Of a DNA stretch of 64,000 nucleotides, positions 43,901-58,186 are shown piece after piece. Within the stretch, counting starts at the first letter, position 1; each line of letters opens with the position of its first letter. The stretch lies in the NCBI RefSeq assembly GCF_907164915.1, contig NC_061867.1:28434308-28498307 (forward strand), given 5' to 3'. Origin of the DNA: Impatiens glandulifera. Taxonomy: Eukaryota; Streptophyta; Magnoliopsida; Ericales; Balsaminaceae. Position numbers and translations under genes: made by a program. A model generated the notes under the pieces. It did not search any database and had not been told where the DNA came from. It saw only the letters and a list, made by a program, of their open reading frames with translations.

Positions 43901-46735
43901 TTGATTTGTATAAAAACAAAGACATGTACCTATCAAGAGATAGAGTTTTGGTTGAATCTTATAAAAACAATTTCATGTAACTATCGAAAGAAAGGATTTT
44001 TAGTTGATTCATATAAACATAATGTCATGTACCTATCGAAAGATAAAGTTTTTGTCGAATCGTATAAAAACTATATCACGTACCTCTTTTAAGATATGGT
44101 TTTGGTATAATTGTATACAAATGTTGTCATGTAAATAATTAAAGAAAGGGTTTTTGATTGATTCATATAAACATGATGTCATGTATCTATCGAGAGATAG
44201 TGTTTTTGGTTGATTCGTATAGAAATGATGTCATGTACCTATCGAGAGATAAAGTTGTTGGTTGAATCATATAAATACAAGTCATGTACCTATTGATAGA
44301 TAAAGTTATTGGTGGAATCATATAAAAACAATGTCATGTACCTATGGAGGGATAGGGTTTTTGTTGATTTATATAAAAACAAAGTCATGTACCTATCAAG
44401 AGATGGAGTTTTTTCTTGAATCTTATAAAAACGATGTCATGTAACTATTGAAAGAAAGGCTTTTTAGTTGATTCATATAAACATGATGTCATGTACCTAT
44501 CGTGAGATAATGTTTTTCGTTGAATTGTATAAAAACGATATAATGACCTATCTCAAGATATGGTTTTGGTTGAATCGTCTAAAAACAATATCATGTACCT
44601 ATCGAGAGATATGGATTTGGTTGAATCGTATAAAAACGATGTCATTTACCTATAGAGAGATAGATTTTTTGTTTAATTATATAAACACCATGTCATGTAT
44701 CTATCTAGAGATAGGTTTTTGGTAGATTCATATAAAACGATGTCAAGTACCTATTAATAAATAAAGGTTTTGGTTTAATTTTTTAAAAACAATGTCAAAT
44801 ACTTATCAAAATATAGGATTTTTGGTCAAATCGTATAAAAATGTTGTCATGTACCTATCGAGAGAAAGGGTTTTTGGTTGAATCTTATAAAAATCTTGCC
44901 ATGTAACTAATTAAAGAAAGGGTTTTTGATTGATTCATATAAACATCATGTCATGTGCCTATCGAGAGATGGGGTTTTTATTTGAATCGTATAAAAATGA
45001 TGGAATGTACCTATCGAGAAATAAAGTTTTTGGTTAAATCATATAAAAACGAGTCATGTACCTATTAAGAGATAAAGTTTTTGGTTAAATCTTATAAAAA
45101 CAATATCATATACATATCTAGAGATAAGGTTTTTGTTTGAAACATATAATAACAATGTATGTACCTGTTAAGAGATATGGTTTTTTGTTGAATCATATAA
45201 AAACAAGTTATGTACCTATTAAGAGATAAGGTTGTTGGATGAATCATATAAAAACAATATCATGTACATATCAAGAGATATGAATTTGGTTGAATTGTAT
45301 AAAAATGATGTGATGTACATATAGAGAGATAAATTTTTGTTTAATTATATAAACATCATATCATGTACCTATCGAGAGATAGGTATTTTGTAGATTCATA
45401 TAAAAACGATGTCATGTACCTATCAATAGAAGTTTTTGGTTGAATTGTTTAAAAACAATGTCAAATACTTATCAAAATATAGGATTTTTGGTAAAATGGT
45501 ATAAAAATGCTGTCATGTACCTATCGAGAGATAGGGTTTTTGGTTGAATCTTATAAAAATGATGGCATGTACCTATCGAGAGATAAAGTTTTTGGTTGAA
45601 TCATATAAAAACAATGTCATGTACCTATGGAGGGATAGGGTTTTTGTTGATTTGTATAAAAACAAAGACATGTACCTATCAAGAGATAGAGTTTTTGGTT
45701 GAATCTTATAAAAACAATGTCATGTAACTATCGAAAGAAAGGATTTTTAGTTGATTCATATAAACATAATGTCATGTACCTATCGAAAGATAAAGTTTTT
45801 TGTCGAATCGTATAAAAACTATATCATGTACCTCTTTTAAGATATGGTTTTGGTATAATTGTAAAAAAATGTTGTCATGTAAATAATTAAAGAAAGGGTT
45901 TTTGATTGATTCATATAAAAAATGATGTCATGTACCTATCGAGAGATAGTGTTTTTGGTTGAATCGTATAGAAATGATGTCATGTACCTATCGAGAGATA
46001 AAGTTTTTGGTTGAATCATATAAATACAAGTCATGTACCTATTGAGAGATAGGTTTGTTGGTTAAATCTTATAAAAACAATATCAAGTACCTATCAAGAG
46101 ATATGGATTTGGTTGATTTGTATAAAAACAAAGTCATGTACCTATCAAGAGATAGAGTTTTTTCTTGAATCTTATAAAAACGATGTCATGTAACTATTCA
46201 TATAAACATGATGTCATGTTCCTATCGAGAGATAATGTTTTTCGTTGAATTGTATAAAAACATATCATGACCTATCTCAAGATATGGCTTTGGTTGAATC
46301 GTATAAAAACAATATCATGTACCTATCAAGAGATATGGAGTTGGTTAAATTGTATAAAAATGATGTCATGTACCTATAGAGAGATAGGTTTTTTGTTTAA
46401 TTATATAAACACCATGTCATGTATCTATCTAGAGATAGGTTTTTGGTAGATTCATATAAAACGATGTCAAGTACCTAATAATAGATAAAGTTTTTGATTG
46501 AATCTTATAAAAACAATGTCAAATACTTATCAAAATATAGGATTTTTGGTTAAATAATATAAAAATGTTGTCATGTACCTATGGAGAGATAGGTTTTTTG
46601 TTTAAATGTATTAACACCATGTCATGTACCTATCAAGAGATAAAGTTTTTGGTTGAATCGTTTTAAAACAATGTCAAATACTTATCAAAATATAGGATTT
46701 TTGGTCAAATCGTATAAAAATGTTGTCATGTACCT
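40950..46735. repeat. higher-order repeat of 2906 bp, two units with an inner period
   Basis: Landmarks recur exactly 2906 apart: TTTTAAGATATGG at 41181 and 44087; AAATCTTATAAAAACAATAT at 42181 and 45087. Inside, CATGTACCTCTTTTAAGATA or a close variant occurs at 41171, 42919, 44077 and 45825, giving spacings of 1748, 1158 and 1748, so the unit is itself composite. Confidence 0.8.
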
Positions 46736-48261
46736 ATAGATAGATAAAGTTTTTCGTTTAATCTTATAAAAATGTTGTCATGTAACTAATTAAAGAAAGG
46801 GTTTTTGATTGATTCATATAAACATGATGTCATGTACCTATCGAGAGATAGTGTTTTTGGTTGAAATGTATAGAAATGATGTCATGTACCTATCGAGAGA
46901 TAAAGTTTTTGGTTGAATCATATAAATACGAGTCATGTACCTATTGAGAGATAAAGTTTTTGGTGGAATCATATAAAAACAATGTCATGTAATTATGGAG
47001 GGATAGGGTTTTTGTTGAATTGTATAAAAACAAAGTCATGTACCTATCAAGGGATAGTGTTTTGGTTGAATCGTATAGAAATGATGTCATGTACATATTG
47101 AGAGATAATGTTTTTGGTTGAATCATATAAATACGAGTCATGTACCTATTGAGAGATAATATTTTTGGTGGAATCATATAAAAACAATGTCATGTACCTA
47201 TCGAGAGATAAAGTTTTTGATTGAATCATATAAAAACGATATCATGACCTATCTCAAGATATGGTTTTGGTTGAATCGTATAAAAACAATATCATGTATC
47301 TATCAAGAGATATGGATTTGGTTGAATCGTATAAAAACGATGTCATGTACCTATTGAGAGTTAGATTTTTTGTTTAAATATATAAACACCATGTCATGTA
47401 CCTATCGAGAGATTGGTTTTTGGTAGATTCATATTAAAACGATGTCATGTACCTATCGATAGATAAAGTTTTGGTTTAATTTTTTAAAAACAATGTCAAA
47501 TACTTATCAAAATATAGGATTTTTGGTCAAATCGTATAAAAATGTTGTTATATACCTATCGAGAGCTAGAGTTTTAGGTTGAATCTTATAAAAATGTTGT
47601 CATGTAACTAATTAAAAAAGGGTTTTGGTTGATTCATATAAACATGATGTCATGTACCTATCGAGAGATGGGGTTTTTGTTTGAATCGTATAAAAATGAT
47701 GGAATGTACCTATCGATAGATTAGTTTTTGGTAGATTCATATTAAAACGATGTCATGTACCTATCAATAGATAAATGTTTTGGTTGAATTTTTTAAAAAC
47801 AATGTCAAATACTTATCAAAATATAGGATTTTTGGTCAAATCGTATAAAAATGTTGTGATGTACCTATCGAGAGATAGAGTTTTAGGTTGAATCTTATAA
47901 AAATGTTGTCATGTAACTAATTAAAAAAAGGGTTTTGGTTGATTCATATAAACATGATGTCATGTACCTATCGAGAGATGGGGTTTTTGTTTGAATCGTA
48001 TAAAAATGATTGAATGTACCTATCGAGAGATAAAGTTTTGGTTGAATCATATAAAAACGATGTCTTGTACCTATGGAGGGATATGGTTTTTTGTTGAATT
48101 GTATAAAAACAAAGTCAGATACCTATCGAGAGATATGGAGTTTGTTAAATTGTAAAAAAACGATGTCATGTACCTATAGAGAGATAGGTTTTTTGTTTAA
48201 TTATATAAACACCATGTCATGTATCTATCTAGAGATAGGTTTTTGTTAGATTCATATAAAA

Positions 48262-51200
48262 CGATGTCAAGTACCTATTAATAGATAAAGTTTTTGATTG
48301 AATCTTATAAAAACAATGTCAAATACTTATCAAAATATAGGATTTTTGGTTAAATAATATAAAAATGTTGTCATGTACCTGTCGAGAGATAGAGTTTTAG
48401 GTTGAATCATATAAAAATGTTGTCATGTAACTAATTAAAAAAGAATTTTGATTGATTCATATAAACATGATGTCATGTACCTATTGAGAGATAGGGTTTT
48501 TGTTTGAATCGTATAAAAATGATGTCATGTACCTATGGAGAGATAGAGTTTTTGGATGAATCTTATAAAAATGTTTCCATGTAACTAATTAAAGAAAGGG
48601 TTTTTTATTGATAAATATAAATAAGATGTCATGTACCTATTGAGAGGTAGTTTTTTTGGTTAAATCGTATAAAAAGTATGTCATGTACCTATCGAGAGAT
48701 AAAGTTTTTGGTTGAATCATATAAAAACGAGTCATGTACTTATTGAGAGATATGGATGTAGGCTAAATCATATAAAAACAATATCATGTATCTATAAAGA
48801 GATATGGATTTGGTTGAATCGTATAAAAACGATGTCATGTACCTATGGAGAGATAGATGTTTTATTTAATTATATAAACACCATGTCATGTACCTATCGA
48901 GAGATTGGTTTTTGGTAGATTCATATAAATACGATGTCATGTACCTATCAATAGATAAAGGTTTTGGTTGAATTTTTTTAAAATAATGTCAAATACTTAT
49001 CAAAATATAGGATTTTTTGTCAAATCGTATAAAAATGTTGTTATGTACCTATCGAGAGATAGAGTTTTAGGTTGAATCTTATAAAAATGTTGTCATGTAA
49101 CTAATTAAAAAAGGGTTTTGGTTGTTTCATATAAACATGATGTCATGTACTTATCGAGAGATGGTTTTTTTGTTTAAATCGTATAAAAATGATGGAATGT
49201 ACCTATGGAGAGATAAAACATTTGGTTGAATCATATAAAAACGATGTCTTGTACCTATGGAGGGATAGGGTTTTTGGTTGAACTGTATAAAAACAAAGTC
49301 ATATACCAATCAAGAGATAGAGTTTTTGGTTGAATCTTATAAAAATGTTGCCATGTAACTAATTAAAGAAAGGGTTTGTATTAGTTCATATAAACATGAT
49401 GTCATGTACCTATTGAGAGATAGTGTTTTTGGTTGAATCGTATAAAAAAGATGTCATGTACCTATCGAGAGATAAAGTTTTTGGTTGAATCATAAAAAAA
49501 CGAGTCATGTACCTATTGAGAGATAGGGATGTTGGTTAAATCATATAAAAAGAATATCATGTACCTATCAAGAGATATGGATTTGGTCGAATCGTATAAA
49601 AACAATGTCATGTACCTATAGAGAGATAGATTTTTGTTTAATTATATAAACACCATGTCATGTACCTATCTAGAGATAGGTTTTTGGTAGATTCATATAA
49701 AACGATATCAAGTACCTATTAATAGATAAAGTTTTTGATTGAATCCTATAAAAACAATGTCAAATACATATAAAAATATAAGATTTTTGGTCAAATAATA
49801 TAAAAATGTTGATATGTACCTATCGAGAGATAGAGTTTTAGGTTGAATCATATAAAAATGTTGTCATGTAACTAATTAAAAAAGGGTTTTGATTGATTCA
49901 TATAAACATGATGTCATGTACCTATTGAGAGATGGGGTTTTTGTTTGAATCGTGTAAAAATGATGTAATGTACCTATCGAGAGATAAAGTTATGGTTGAA
50001 TCATATAAAAACGATGTCATGTACCTAAGTTGGGATAGGGTTTTTGGTTGAATTGTATAAAAACAAAGTCATATACCAATCAAGAGATAGAGTTTTTGGA
50101 TGAATCTTATAAAAATGTTGCCATGTAACTAATTAAAGAAAGGGTTTTTTTATTGATAAATATAAACAAGATGTCATGTACCTATTGAGAGGTAGTTTTT
50201 TTGGTTAAATTGTATAAAAAGTATGTCATGTACCTATCGAGAGATAAAGTTTTTGGTTGAATCATATAAAAACGAGTCATGTACCTATTGAGAGATATGG
50301 ATGTAGGCTAAATCATATAAAAACAATATCATGTATCTAAAAGAGATATGGATTTGGTTGAATCGTATAAAAACGATGTCATGTACCTATGGAGAGATAG
50401 ACGTTTTATTTAATTATATAAACATCATGTCATGTACCTATCGAGAGATTGGTTTTTGGTAGATTCATATAAATACGATGTAATGTACCTTTCAATAGAT
50501 AAAGGTTTTGGTTGAATTTTTTAAAAATAATGTCAAATACTTATCAAAATATAGGATTTTTTGTCAAATCGTATAAAAATGTTGTTATGTACCTATCGAG
50601 AGATAGAGTTTTAGGTTGAATCTTATAAAAATGTTGTCATGTAACTAATTAAAAAAAGGGTTTTGGTTGTTTCATATAAACATGATGTCATGTACTTATC
50701 GAGAGATGGGTTTTTTGTTTAAATCGTATAAAAATGATGGAATGTACCTATGGAGAGATAAAACATTTGGTTGAATCATATAAAAACGATGTCTTGTACC
50801 TATGGAGGGATAGGGTTTTTGGTTGAATTGTATAAAAACAAAGTCATATACCAATCAAGAGATAGAGTTTTTGGTTGAATCTTATAAAAATGTTGTCATG
50901 TAACTAATTAAAGAAAGGGTTTTTGATTGATTCATATAAACATGATGTCATGTACCTATTGAGAGATAGTGTTTTTGGTTGAATCGTATAAAAAAGATGT
51001 CATGTACCTATCGAGAGATAAAGTTTTTGGTTGAATCATATAAAAACGAGTCATATACCTATTAGGAGATAGGGATGTTGGTTAAATCATATAAAAACAA
51101 TATCATGTACCTATCAAGAGATATGGATTTGGTCGAATCGTATAAAAACGATGTCATGTACCTATGGAGAGATAAATTTTTTGTTTAATTATATAAACAC

Positions 51201-51500
51201 CATGTCATGTACCTATCTTGAGATTGGTTTTTGGTAGATTCATATAAAACGATGTCAAGTACCTATTAATAGATAAATTTTTTGATTGAATCCTATAAAA
51301 ACAATGTAAAATACTTATCAAAATATAGGATTTTTGGTCAAATAATATAAAAATATTGTCATGTACCTGTCGAGAGATAGAGTTTTAGGTTGAATCTTAT
51401 AAAAATATTGTCATGTAACTAATTAAAAAAGGGTTTTGGTTGTTTCATATAAATATGATGTCATATACCTATCGAGAGATGGGGTTTTCGTTTGAATCGT
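48262..51500. repeat. higher-order repeat of about 1.545 kb
   Basis: AAGATGTCATGTACCTATTG at 48623 and 50168; TATTGAGAGATAGTGTTTTT at 49411 and 50957; CAAGTACCTATTAATAGATA near 48270, 49710 and 51257. Spacing 1544-1546 except for one shorter first unit. Confidence 0.7.
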
Positions 51501-52862
51501 ATAAAAATGATGGAATGTACCTATCGAGAGAAAAAGTTTTTGGTTGAATCATATAAAAACGATGTCTTGTACTTATGGAGGGATAGGGTTTTTGGTTGAA
51601 TTGTATAAAAACAAAATCATATACCAATCAAGAGATAAAGTTTTTGGTTGAATCTTATAAAAATGTTGTCATGTCACTAATTAAAGAAAGGGTTTTTGAT
51701 TGATTCATATAAACATGATGTCATGTACCTATTGAGAGATAGTGTTTTTGGTTGAATCGTATAAAAAGGATGTCATGTACCTATCGAGAGATAAAGTTTT
51801 TGTTGAATCATATAAAAACGAGTCATGTACCTATTGAGAGATAGGGATGTTGGTTAAATCATATAAAAACAATATCATGTACCTATCAAAAGATATGGAT
51901 TTGGTTGAATCGTATAAAAACGATGTCATGTACCTATGGAGAGATAGATTTTTTGTTTAATTATATAAACACCATGTCATGTACCTATCGAGAGATTGTT
52001 TTTTAGTAGATTCATATAGAAACGATGTCATGTACCTATCAATAGATAAAGTTTTTGGTTGAATCGTTTAAAAACAATGTCAAATACTTATCAAAATATA
52101 GGATTTTTGGTATAATCGTATAAAAATGTTGTCATGTACCTATCGAGAGATAGAGTTTTTTGTTGAATCTTATAAAAATCTTGTCATGTAACTAATTAAA
52201 GAAAGGGTTTTTGATTGATTCATATAAACATGATGCCATGTACCTATCGAGAGATGGTGTTTTTGGTTGAATCGTATAGAAATGATGTCATGTATCTATC
52301 GAGAGATAAAGTTTTTGGTTGAATCATATAAAAACGAGTCATGTACCTATTGAGAGATAGGGTTATTGGTTAAATCATATAAAAACAATATCATGTATCT
52401 ATCAAGAGATATGGATTTGGTTAAATCGTATATAAACTATGTCATGTACCTATGGAGATATAGGTTTTTGGTTTAATTGTATAAACACCATGTCATGTAC
52501 CTATCAATAGATAAAGTTCTTGGTTGAATCGTTTTAAAACAATGTCAAATACTTATCAAACTATAGGATTTTTGGTCAAATCGTATAAAAATGTTGTGAT
52601 GTACCTATCGATAGATAAAGTTTTTCGTTTAATCTTATGAAAATGTTGTCATGTAACTAATTAAAGAAAGGGTCTTTGATTAATTCATATAAACACGATG
52701 TCATGTACCTATCGAGAGATAGTGTTTTGGTTGAATCGTATAGAAATGATTTCATGTACATATCGAGAGATAATGTTTTTGGTTGAATCATATAAATACG
52801 AGTCATATACCTATTGAGAGATAAAGTTTTTGGTGGAATCATATAAAAACAATGTCATGTAC

Positions 52863-54895
52863 TGATAGGATCGGCTTTATCGATAGAGACGGGGTCTGTC
52901 TAAGGATGAAGACTTATGAAAAACAGTTTGAAAGAAATCCTGTTAGGGATTTAATTCGCTTTATATTCTACGCAAACTTGTGTAAACACTTGAAACGTAT
53001 TCAAGGCGGAATTGTTTACTTGGGTTTGAAGCACAAGATGAAATATGAAAAGATGAAAGAAATGAAGAACACAAATGTTTGTTTATGGATGTTCGGAGAA
53101 ACTCTCCTACGTCACCCCTTCTTCCAATCAACGGAAGGATTCACTAAAAGATGATTAAAATCAAATACAGTTTACACACACTTAGCTCACTATTGAACAA
53201 AATACTTTCTATTCAATTACAAGATGAAGAATATCACTTAGCTAAAGGTGCTTTGATTCTAGCTCTCTCTCTCGATTCACACACAATACAATCAGAAAGA
53301 AGCTTCACAGTTTGAATTCAGTAAGCAAGATGATTGAGTAGTTTCTCTCTCTGCAAAATCAGATTGCTTGTTCGTTGTATTCACTTGTTCGTGAGACAGA
53401 TTGTCCGTTGTCCTTGAGATTTGTTAAATACTGAGCAGGAGCTAACCGTAGAATCTTCAAGAATGATACATGGCACTCTTCTATTGGAAATCCTCCATTG
53501 TACACAGCAGGTTTTAAGCACAAGGATCGTGGCCGTACAGAACTGGTAGTGCGCCGAATATTCCATCAGAGATGTACCTACAAAACAAGTAATTTGAGGA
53601 AAATTCTCTTACGTGGCATTCCTTAATTGGATGCGTATAGCTGCTGTACTAATCTTCACTAGAAAGTGGAGCAGAATTAAGGTGCAGCTATAGCACGTAG
53701 GTAGGAGATATGCTAGATTCAAGCGTACTACTTAAACTGAGCATTAGACGTATTTCAGTTAGACGGATTGTGAAAATCAGTCTAATGAAATAGGTACTTC
53801 TAATAGAAAAACGTCTATTAGACCGCCTGGTCTAATAGAATTAGACTCGCGTCTAATGGTTTACAATAACCATTAGACGGTACGTCTAACTCCACTGAGT
53901 TAGACTACACGTCTAATTCGGATTCTACCTCAGACTTGTCTAAAGGAGTTAGATGCACGTCTAACTTTCATTAATCAGACCACACGTCTAATTATTCAAT
54001 AACCGTTAGACTGACACGTCTAACTCCACTGAGTTAGATTGGCACGTCTAATTCCGGTTCTACTTCAGACTTGTCTGAAGGAGTTAGACGCACGTCTAAC
54101 TTTCATTAATTAGACCACACGTCTAATTATTCAATAACCATTAGACCGACATGTCTAACTCCACTAAGTTAGACTGGCACGTCTAATTCCGGTTCTACCT
54201 CAGACTTGTCTGAAGGAGTTAGACGCACGTCTAACTTTCATTAATTAGACCACACGTCTAATTATTCAATAACCATTAGACTGGCAGGTCTAACTCCACT
54301 GAGTTAGACTGGCACGTCTAATTCCGGTTCTACCTTAGACTTGTCTGAAGGAGTTAGTTGCACGTCTAACTTTCATTTTCTATTAGACTACACGTCTAAC
54401 TCCGATGAGTTAGACTGTATGTCTAATTCCGAATATTAATTAGACTACCCGTCTTATTACAAATATAAACTACACGTCTAACTCCGATGAGTTATACTAT
54501 ACGTCTAATTTATTAGACTTACGTCTAATTCCGTGTATTCATTAGACCATCCGTCTAATTCTTTACATCTATTAGACTACATGTCTAACTCCGATGAGTT
54601 AGACTGTACGTCTAATTCTATTAGACTCACGTCTAATTCCGTGTATTCATTAGACCATCCGTTTAATTACACGTCTATTAGACTACACGTCTAACTCCAA
54701 TGAGTTAGACAGTACGTCTAATTATATGCAATGAAAGTCAAAATTGGTCTAATGACCCTCAATAGATCCAAGTCTCATAACATGTTGTCTCAATACACCA
54801 GTATCAAAACTCATAAGTTATTTCATCATCAAAATATCAGTGGTTAAATTATTTCAACCCTTAGTCAAAATAATTTGACCCAACAATTTCCCCCT
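52863..54895 (-). repeat. 3' LTR of E3b, complete
   Basis: 2033 bp from TGATAGGATCGG to GACCCAACA on the plus strand. It differs from the 5' LTR (61119-63000) at several sites already in the first 80 bases and has one additional 130-bp palindrome unit. A TATA-like TATTTAA in element sense at 53424-53430 is a weak promoter candidate. Confidence 0.88.
53757..54727. repeat. palindromic TTAGAC/GTCTAA repeat array in the E3b 3' LTR
   Basis: Counterpart of 10390-11380, four large units. Confidence 0.8.
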
Positions 54896-54909
54896 TTTTG
54901 ATGAAGAAA
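54896..54909 (-). other. polypurine tract of E3b
   Basis: AAAAAGGGGGAAAT in element sense, next to the 3' LTR. Confidence 0.8.
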
Positions 54910-55212
54910 TTGCAGACCTGCATATATAAATTAGAGCATGCATTCACCATGTTAATAAATAGAGAGCATACAAGTAAATCATTCAAAAACATCCAAGATA
55001 ATCACATAAAGTGTTTTCAGAAGAAACACTCAAAACATTGTACAACGTAACCAAAATAAGTTCACCAAAAACATCATGAAAACATTCAAAATAACTTCAA
55101 GAAGACATTTAATCAGTAGTCTTCTTCTTCTTCTTCCTAGTCATGACGTTTGGAAAGGATAGACTTCAACCTAAGAGATCTCTAAGACTGCAGTTAGAGG
55201 GGAGTTGGAGTC
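54910..55212 (-). other. spacer before the purine tract of E3b
   Basis: Matches 11553-11865. No gene seen. Confidence 0.5.
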
Positions 55213-55929
55213 TTATCTTTTCCTTTTCTTAGACTTGAGCGTTTCCACCCTTTGAATGTAATCTACCACTTTCTAGTAGTTCAGGATCTTAGAAGGAAGG
55301 GGAAAGCTCTTACCGGGTTCGTTCAGGAGAAAACAAAGAAGAGAGCTGAGAGGACCATCAAATACAAAGATCTTCTTTCGAGCAACAACCATTCTGACAA
55401 GATTCCCAAAGAGAAAGCTTGTCCAGTTCACAGGAACACCCCTAGTGATAGCCACCATTATCTGAAAGACTTTCGTACAATACTTGTAAGAAGTTTCTTT
55501 AGACAAAAGGGATTTGGATATGATATCGCTTAAGAGAGGATATTCAACATTCAGGAGGTTTTTCTTTCCATGAATATCTACTTCAGGAGAATCGGAAAAG
55601 ACTTTCATCATCGAAATCATTAGGTTAGGAGGAGTGGTCGAGAAATCATCAATACCTTCTTTTGGGAGATGGAAAAACACACCAAAAGATTCTTCTGAAA
55701 TGCAGACCATCTGGCCGATTACAGCTCCAACAATAACACTATCTTGATAGAAGCTAGTGGTTTCGAAGAATTCGTTAACTAGCTGTTCGTGATAGGTTTC
55801 ATTAGGGGTGAGGAATCTTCTCAGCCCAGAAGCTTTTAACGATTCGAACATCCTATTCATGCCCGGAGATTGAAGAGTGGATACGGATATAATATACACT
55901 TGAATCGATTTTGGTCGAAAAGGAAGCAT
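55213..55929 (-). pseudogene. extra ORF of E3b, one nonsense change
   Basis: Same as 11866-12582 but with TAG in place of Gln219, leaving 218 residues (55273-55929). One further visible change is Met71 to Ile. The whole LPKEG to VNWT domain is before the stop, so the shortened product would still have it; the basic KSKKRKR tail is lost. Confidence 0.8.
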
Positions 55930-56701
55930 TCTAATTTGATGAATAAGGGTTTGAACGGTTCGACTTCTAAAGAGAGGGAGAAATATTTATTTCAAGGATC
56001 TTCTATCTTTTAGAGTGAATGATCCTATCAATATCAGGGTTTTAATCATGTAGAAGAAAACTAATGATTGTTCCTATCGTCAAGAACTTCAAAAGACAGT
56101 TCCCAATAAACATAGCATTTAATGTTAGCATGAAACAGAACGTTTAATACTAAGTGTATAAGCAAAGGTTGTTAGAAATATTAGTCATTCCTTGCATATT
56201 GAGAGACACGTGCCTTCAATTCTTTTGAGGAATGTCTGATTTATTTTTCGGCGGGAAAGAATGCTTAAACAGAAATCATTAAAAGACAACTGTCTGAATA
56301 GCCAGAAGATGAAGAGTCTAATTACACCAGTAGTTAGACGTTTTATTTTCCTTTTCACATTTCAACTTCTTTTTGAAAATCAGTCTATTAGACGTGTACG
56401 TCTAATTATGTTATAACATCGCGTGAGACACGCGTGTCTTATTAGACGTGAGCATCCTCTTGCTCAAGACGTAAAAACGTCGAACGTCTATTAGACGTGT
56501 CCGTCTAATAGAAGCATCCGTCTAACCAAGCAGGTTAAGATAACCAAGACAATGATGAAACTTCTAAGGTAGATTAGAGTCTAAGTAGTTGTGTTTCTTA
56601 AAACTCTAAATTCTTAGGACAAATTAAGACCTCCGTCTTTCATATCTGTTCAGTTGCATTTTGAACAATAAGTTCCCCCTCAATTTATGCACATAATTTC
56701 T
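55930..56701 (-). promoter_or_regulatory. spacer between pol and the extra ORF of E3b, with LTR-type palindromes
   Basis: Matches 12583-13354. TTAGAC/GTCTAA palindromes at about 56317-56547. Confidence 0.4.
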
Positions 56702-58177
56702 TCAATCAAGATGAACAAGACCTAACATGTTTCTAAAATGATAAAACTTAGCTTCCGGTAGAGGATTCGTAAAAATGTCCGCAGTTTGTTGATCTGTAGG
56801 AACATGTTCAAGACGAATTTGCTTTTGATTGACGTGTTCTCGGATAAAATGATGCCTGATTTCAATGTGCTTTATCCGAGAATGCAGAACTGGGTTATAG
56901 GAGATTTCAATAGCACTTGTGTTGTCGCAGAAAATTGGAGATTCATCAGCCTCAATTCCATAGTCTCTGAGCTGTTGTTGAATCCACAAAACATGAGAGC
57001 AACAACTACCAGCTGCAAGATACTCTGCTTCTGCAGTAGATGTGGCGACCGACGTCTGCTTCTTGCTGAACCAAGTGATTAGACGATCTCCAAGGAACTG
57101 GCAAGTTCCACTTGTGCTTTTTCTATCAATTTTGCATCCTACATAATCTGCATCTGAGAAACTAATTAAATTGAAACTGGAATCCTTCGGATACCACAGT
57201 CCGACATTTTGAGTTCCCTTTAAGTATTTAAAAATACGTTTAGCAGCAGTAAAATGAGAGAGTTTAGGATCAGCCTGAAATCTACCACAAACACCAACAA
57301 CAAATTGAATGTCTGGCCTGCTAGCAGTTAGATATAGCAAAGATCCGATGAGTCCTCTATATGTTGTTACATCGACAATTTGGCCACCTTCATCTTTATC
57401 CAATTTAACTAAAGAACTCATTGGAGTAGCTGCTGCAGAACAGTTCTCTAAGCCAAACTTCTTTAACAATTCTTTGGTGTATTTGGCCTGGTTGATGAGA
57501 GTTCCGTTTTTTAGCTGACGGATCTGAAGCCCAAGGAAGAATGTAAGTTCTCCCATCATGCTCATTTCAAACCTGTCCTGCATCAACTTGGCAAATTTCT
57601 CACACAGTTTGGGGTTAGTTGACCCAAAAATAATGTCATCAACATATATCAGAACAAGTAGAATGTGAGAGTCATTAGTGAATCTAAATAAGGTTTTATC
57701 CACTTTTCCAACAACAAAATCATGATCAAATAAGAAATTGGTTAAAGTGTCATACCAAGCTTCAGGAGCTTGTTTTAGACCATATAATGCTTTATTAAGC
57801 CTATAAACATGATTTGTCAAAACATGATCTACGAAACCAGGGGGTTGTTCAACATATACTTCTTCACTTAATTTTCCATTTAGGAATGCACTTTTTATAT
57901 CCATTTGAAAGACTTTAAAATTCTTAAATGATGCATATGCTAGGAAGATTCTGATTGCCTCTAGTCTTGCAACCGGTGGAAAAGACTCATCAAAGTCAAT
58001 ACTTTCCTCTTGTCTGTATCCTTGAGCAACTAAACGAGCTTTGTTTCTAATGACTAAACCGTCTTCACTAAGCTTGTTTCTAAATACCCATATTGTTCCT
58101 ATGACTGACTTGTCAGTTGGTCTAGGAGTAAGATACCACACTTTATTTCTATCAAATTGGTTTAACTCCTCTTGCAT
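56702..58177 (-). CDS. pol: pol of E3b: reverse transcriptase and RNase H part
   Basis: 491 residues; differs from E3a at three: Lys to Arg in QDRFEM, Ser to Leu in MSSLVKLD, and Lys to Asn in [14 protein letters not shown] and the RNase H motifs are as in E3a. It is cut from the integrase part by the same TAG. Not a free-standing gene in an intact element. Confidence 0.9.
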   Translation of the reverse strand: MQEELNQFDRNKVWYLTPRPTDKSVIGTIWVFRNKLSEDGLVIRNKARLVAQGYRQEESIDFDESFPPVARLEAIRIFLAYASFKNFKVFQMDIKSAFLNGKLSEEVYVEQPPGFVDHVLTNHVYRLNKALYGLKQAPEAWYDTLTNFLFDHDFVVGKVDKTLFRFTNDSHILLVLIYVDDIIFGSTNPKLCEKFAKLMQDRFEMSMMGELTFFLGLQIRQLKNGTLINQAKYTKELLKKFGLENCSAAATPMSSLVKLDKDEGGQIVDVTTYRGLIGSLLYLTASRPDIQFVVGVCGRFQADPKLSHFTAAKRIFKYLKGTQNVGLWYPKDSSFNLISFSDADYVGCKIDRKSTSGTCQFLGDRLITWFSKKQTSVATSTAEAEYLAAGSCCSHVLWIQQQLRDYGIEADESPIFCDNTSAIEISYNPVLHSRIKHIEIRHHFIREHVNQKQIRLEHVPTDQQTADIFTNPLPEAKFYHFRNMLGLVHLD

Positions 58178-58186
58178 AGCATTGAT

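Larger units (their letters stand above)
31686..52862. repeat. satellite block S2, about 21 kb
   Basis: Same monomer family as S1 throughout, on the same strand. It is organised as several higher-order repeats (listed separately) joined by less regular stretches (38281-40950, 46735-48260). No gene, LTR or other sequence is seen inside. Confidence 0.93.

Noticed and set aside
52852..53154. ORF across the left edge of E3b (100 codons)
   Set aside because: It begins in satellite and runs into the LTR; not kept as a frame in the other LTR copies.
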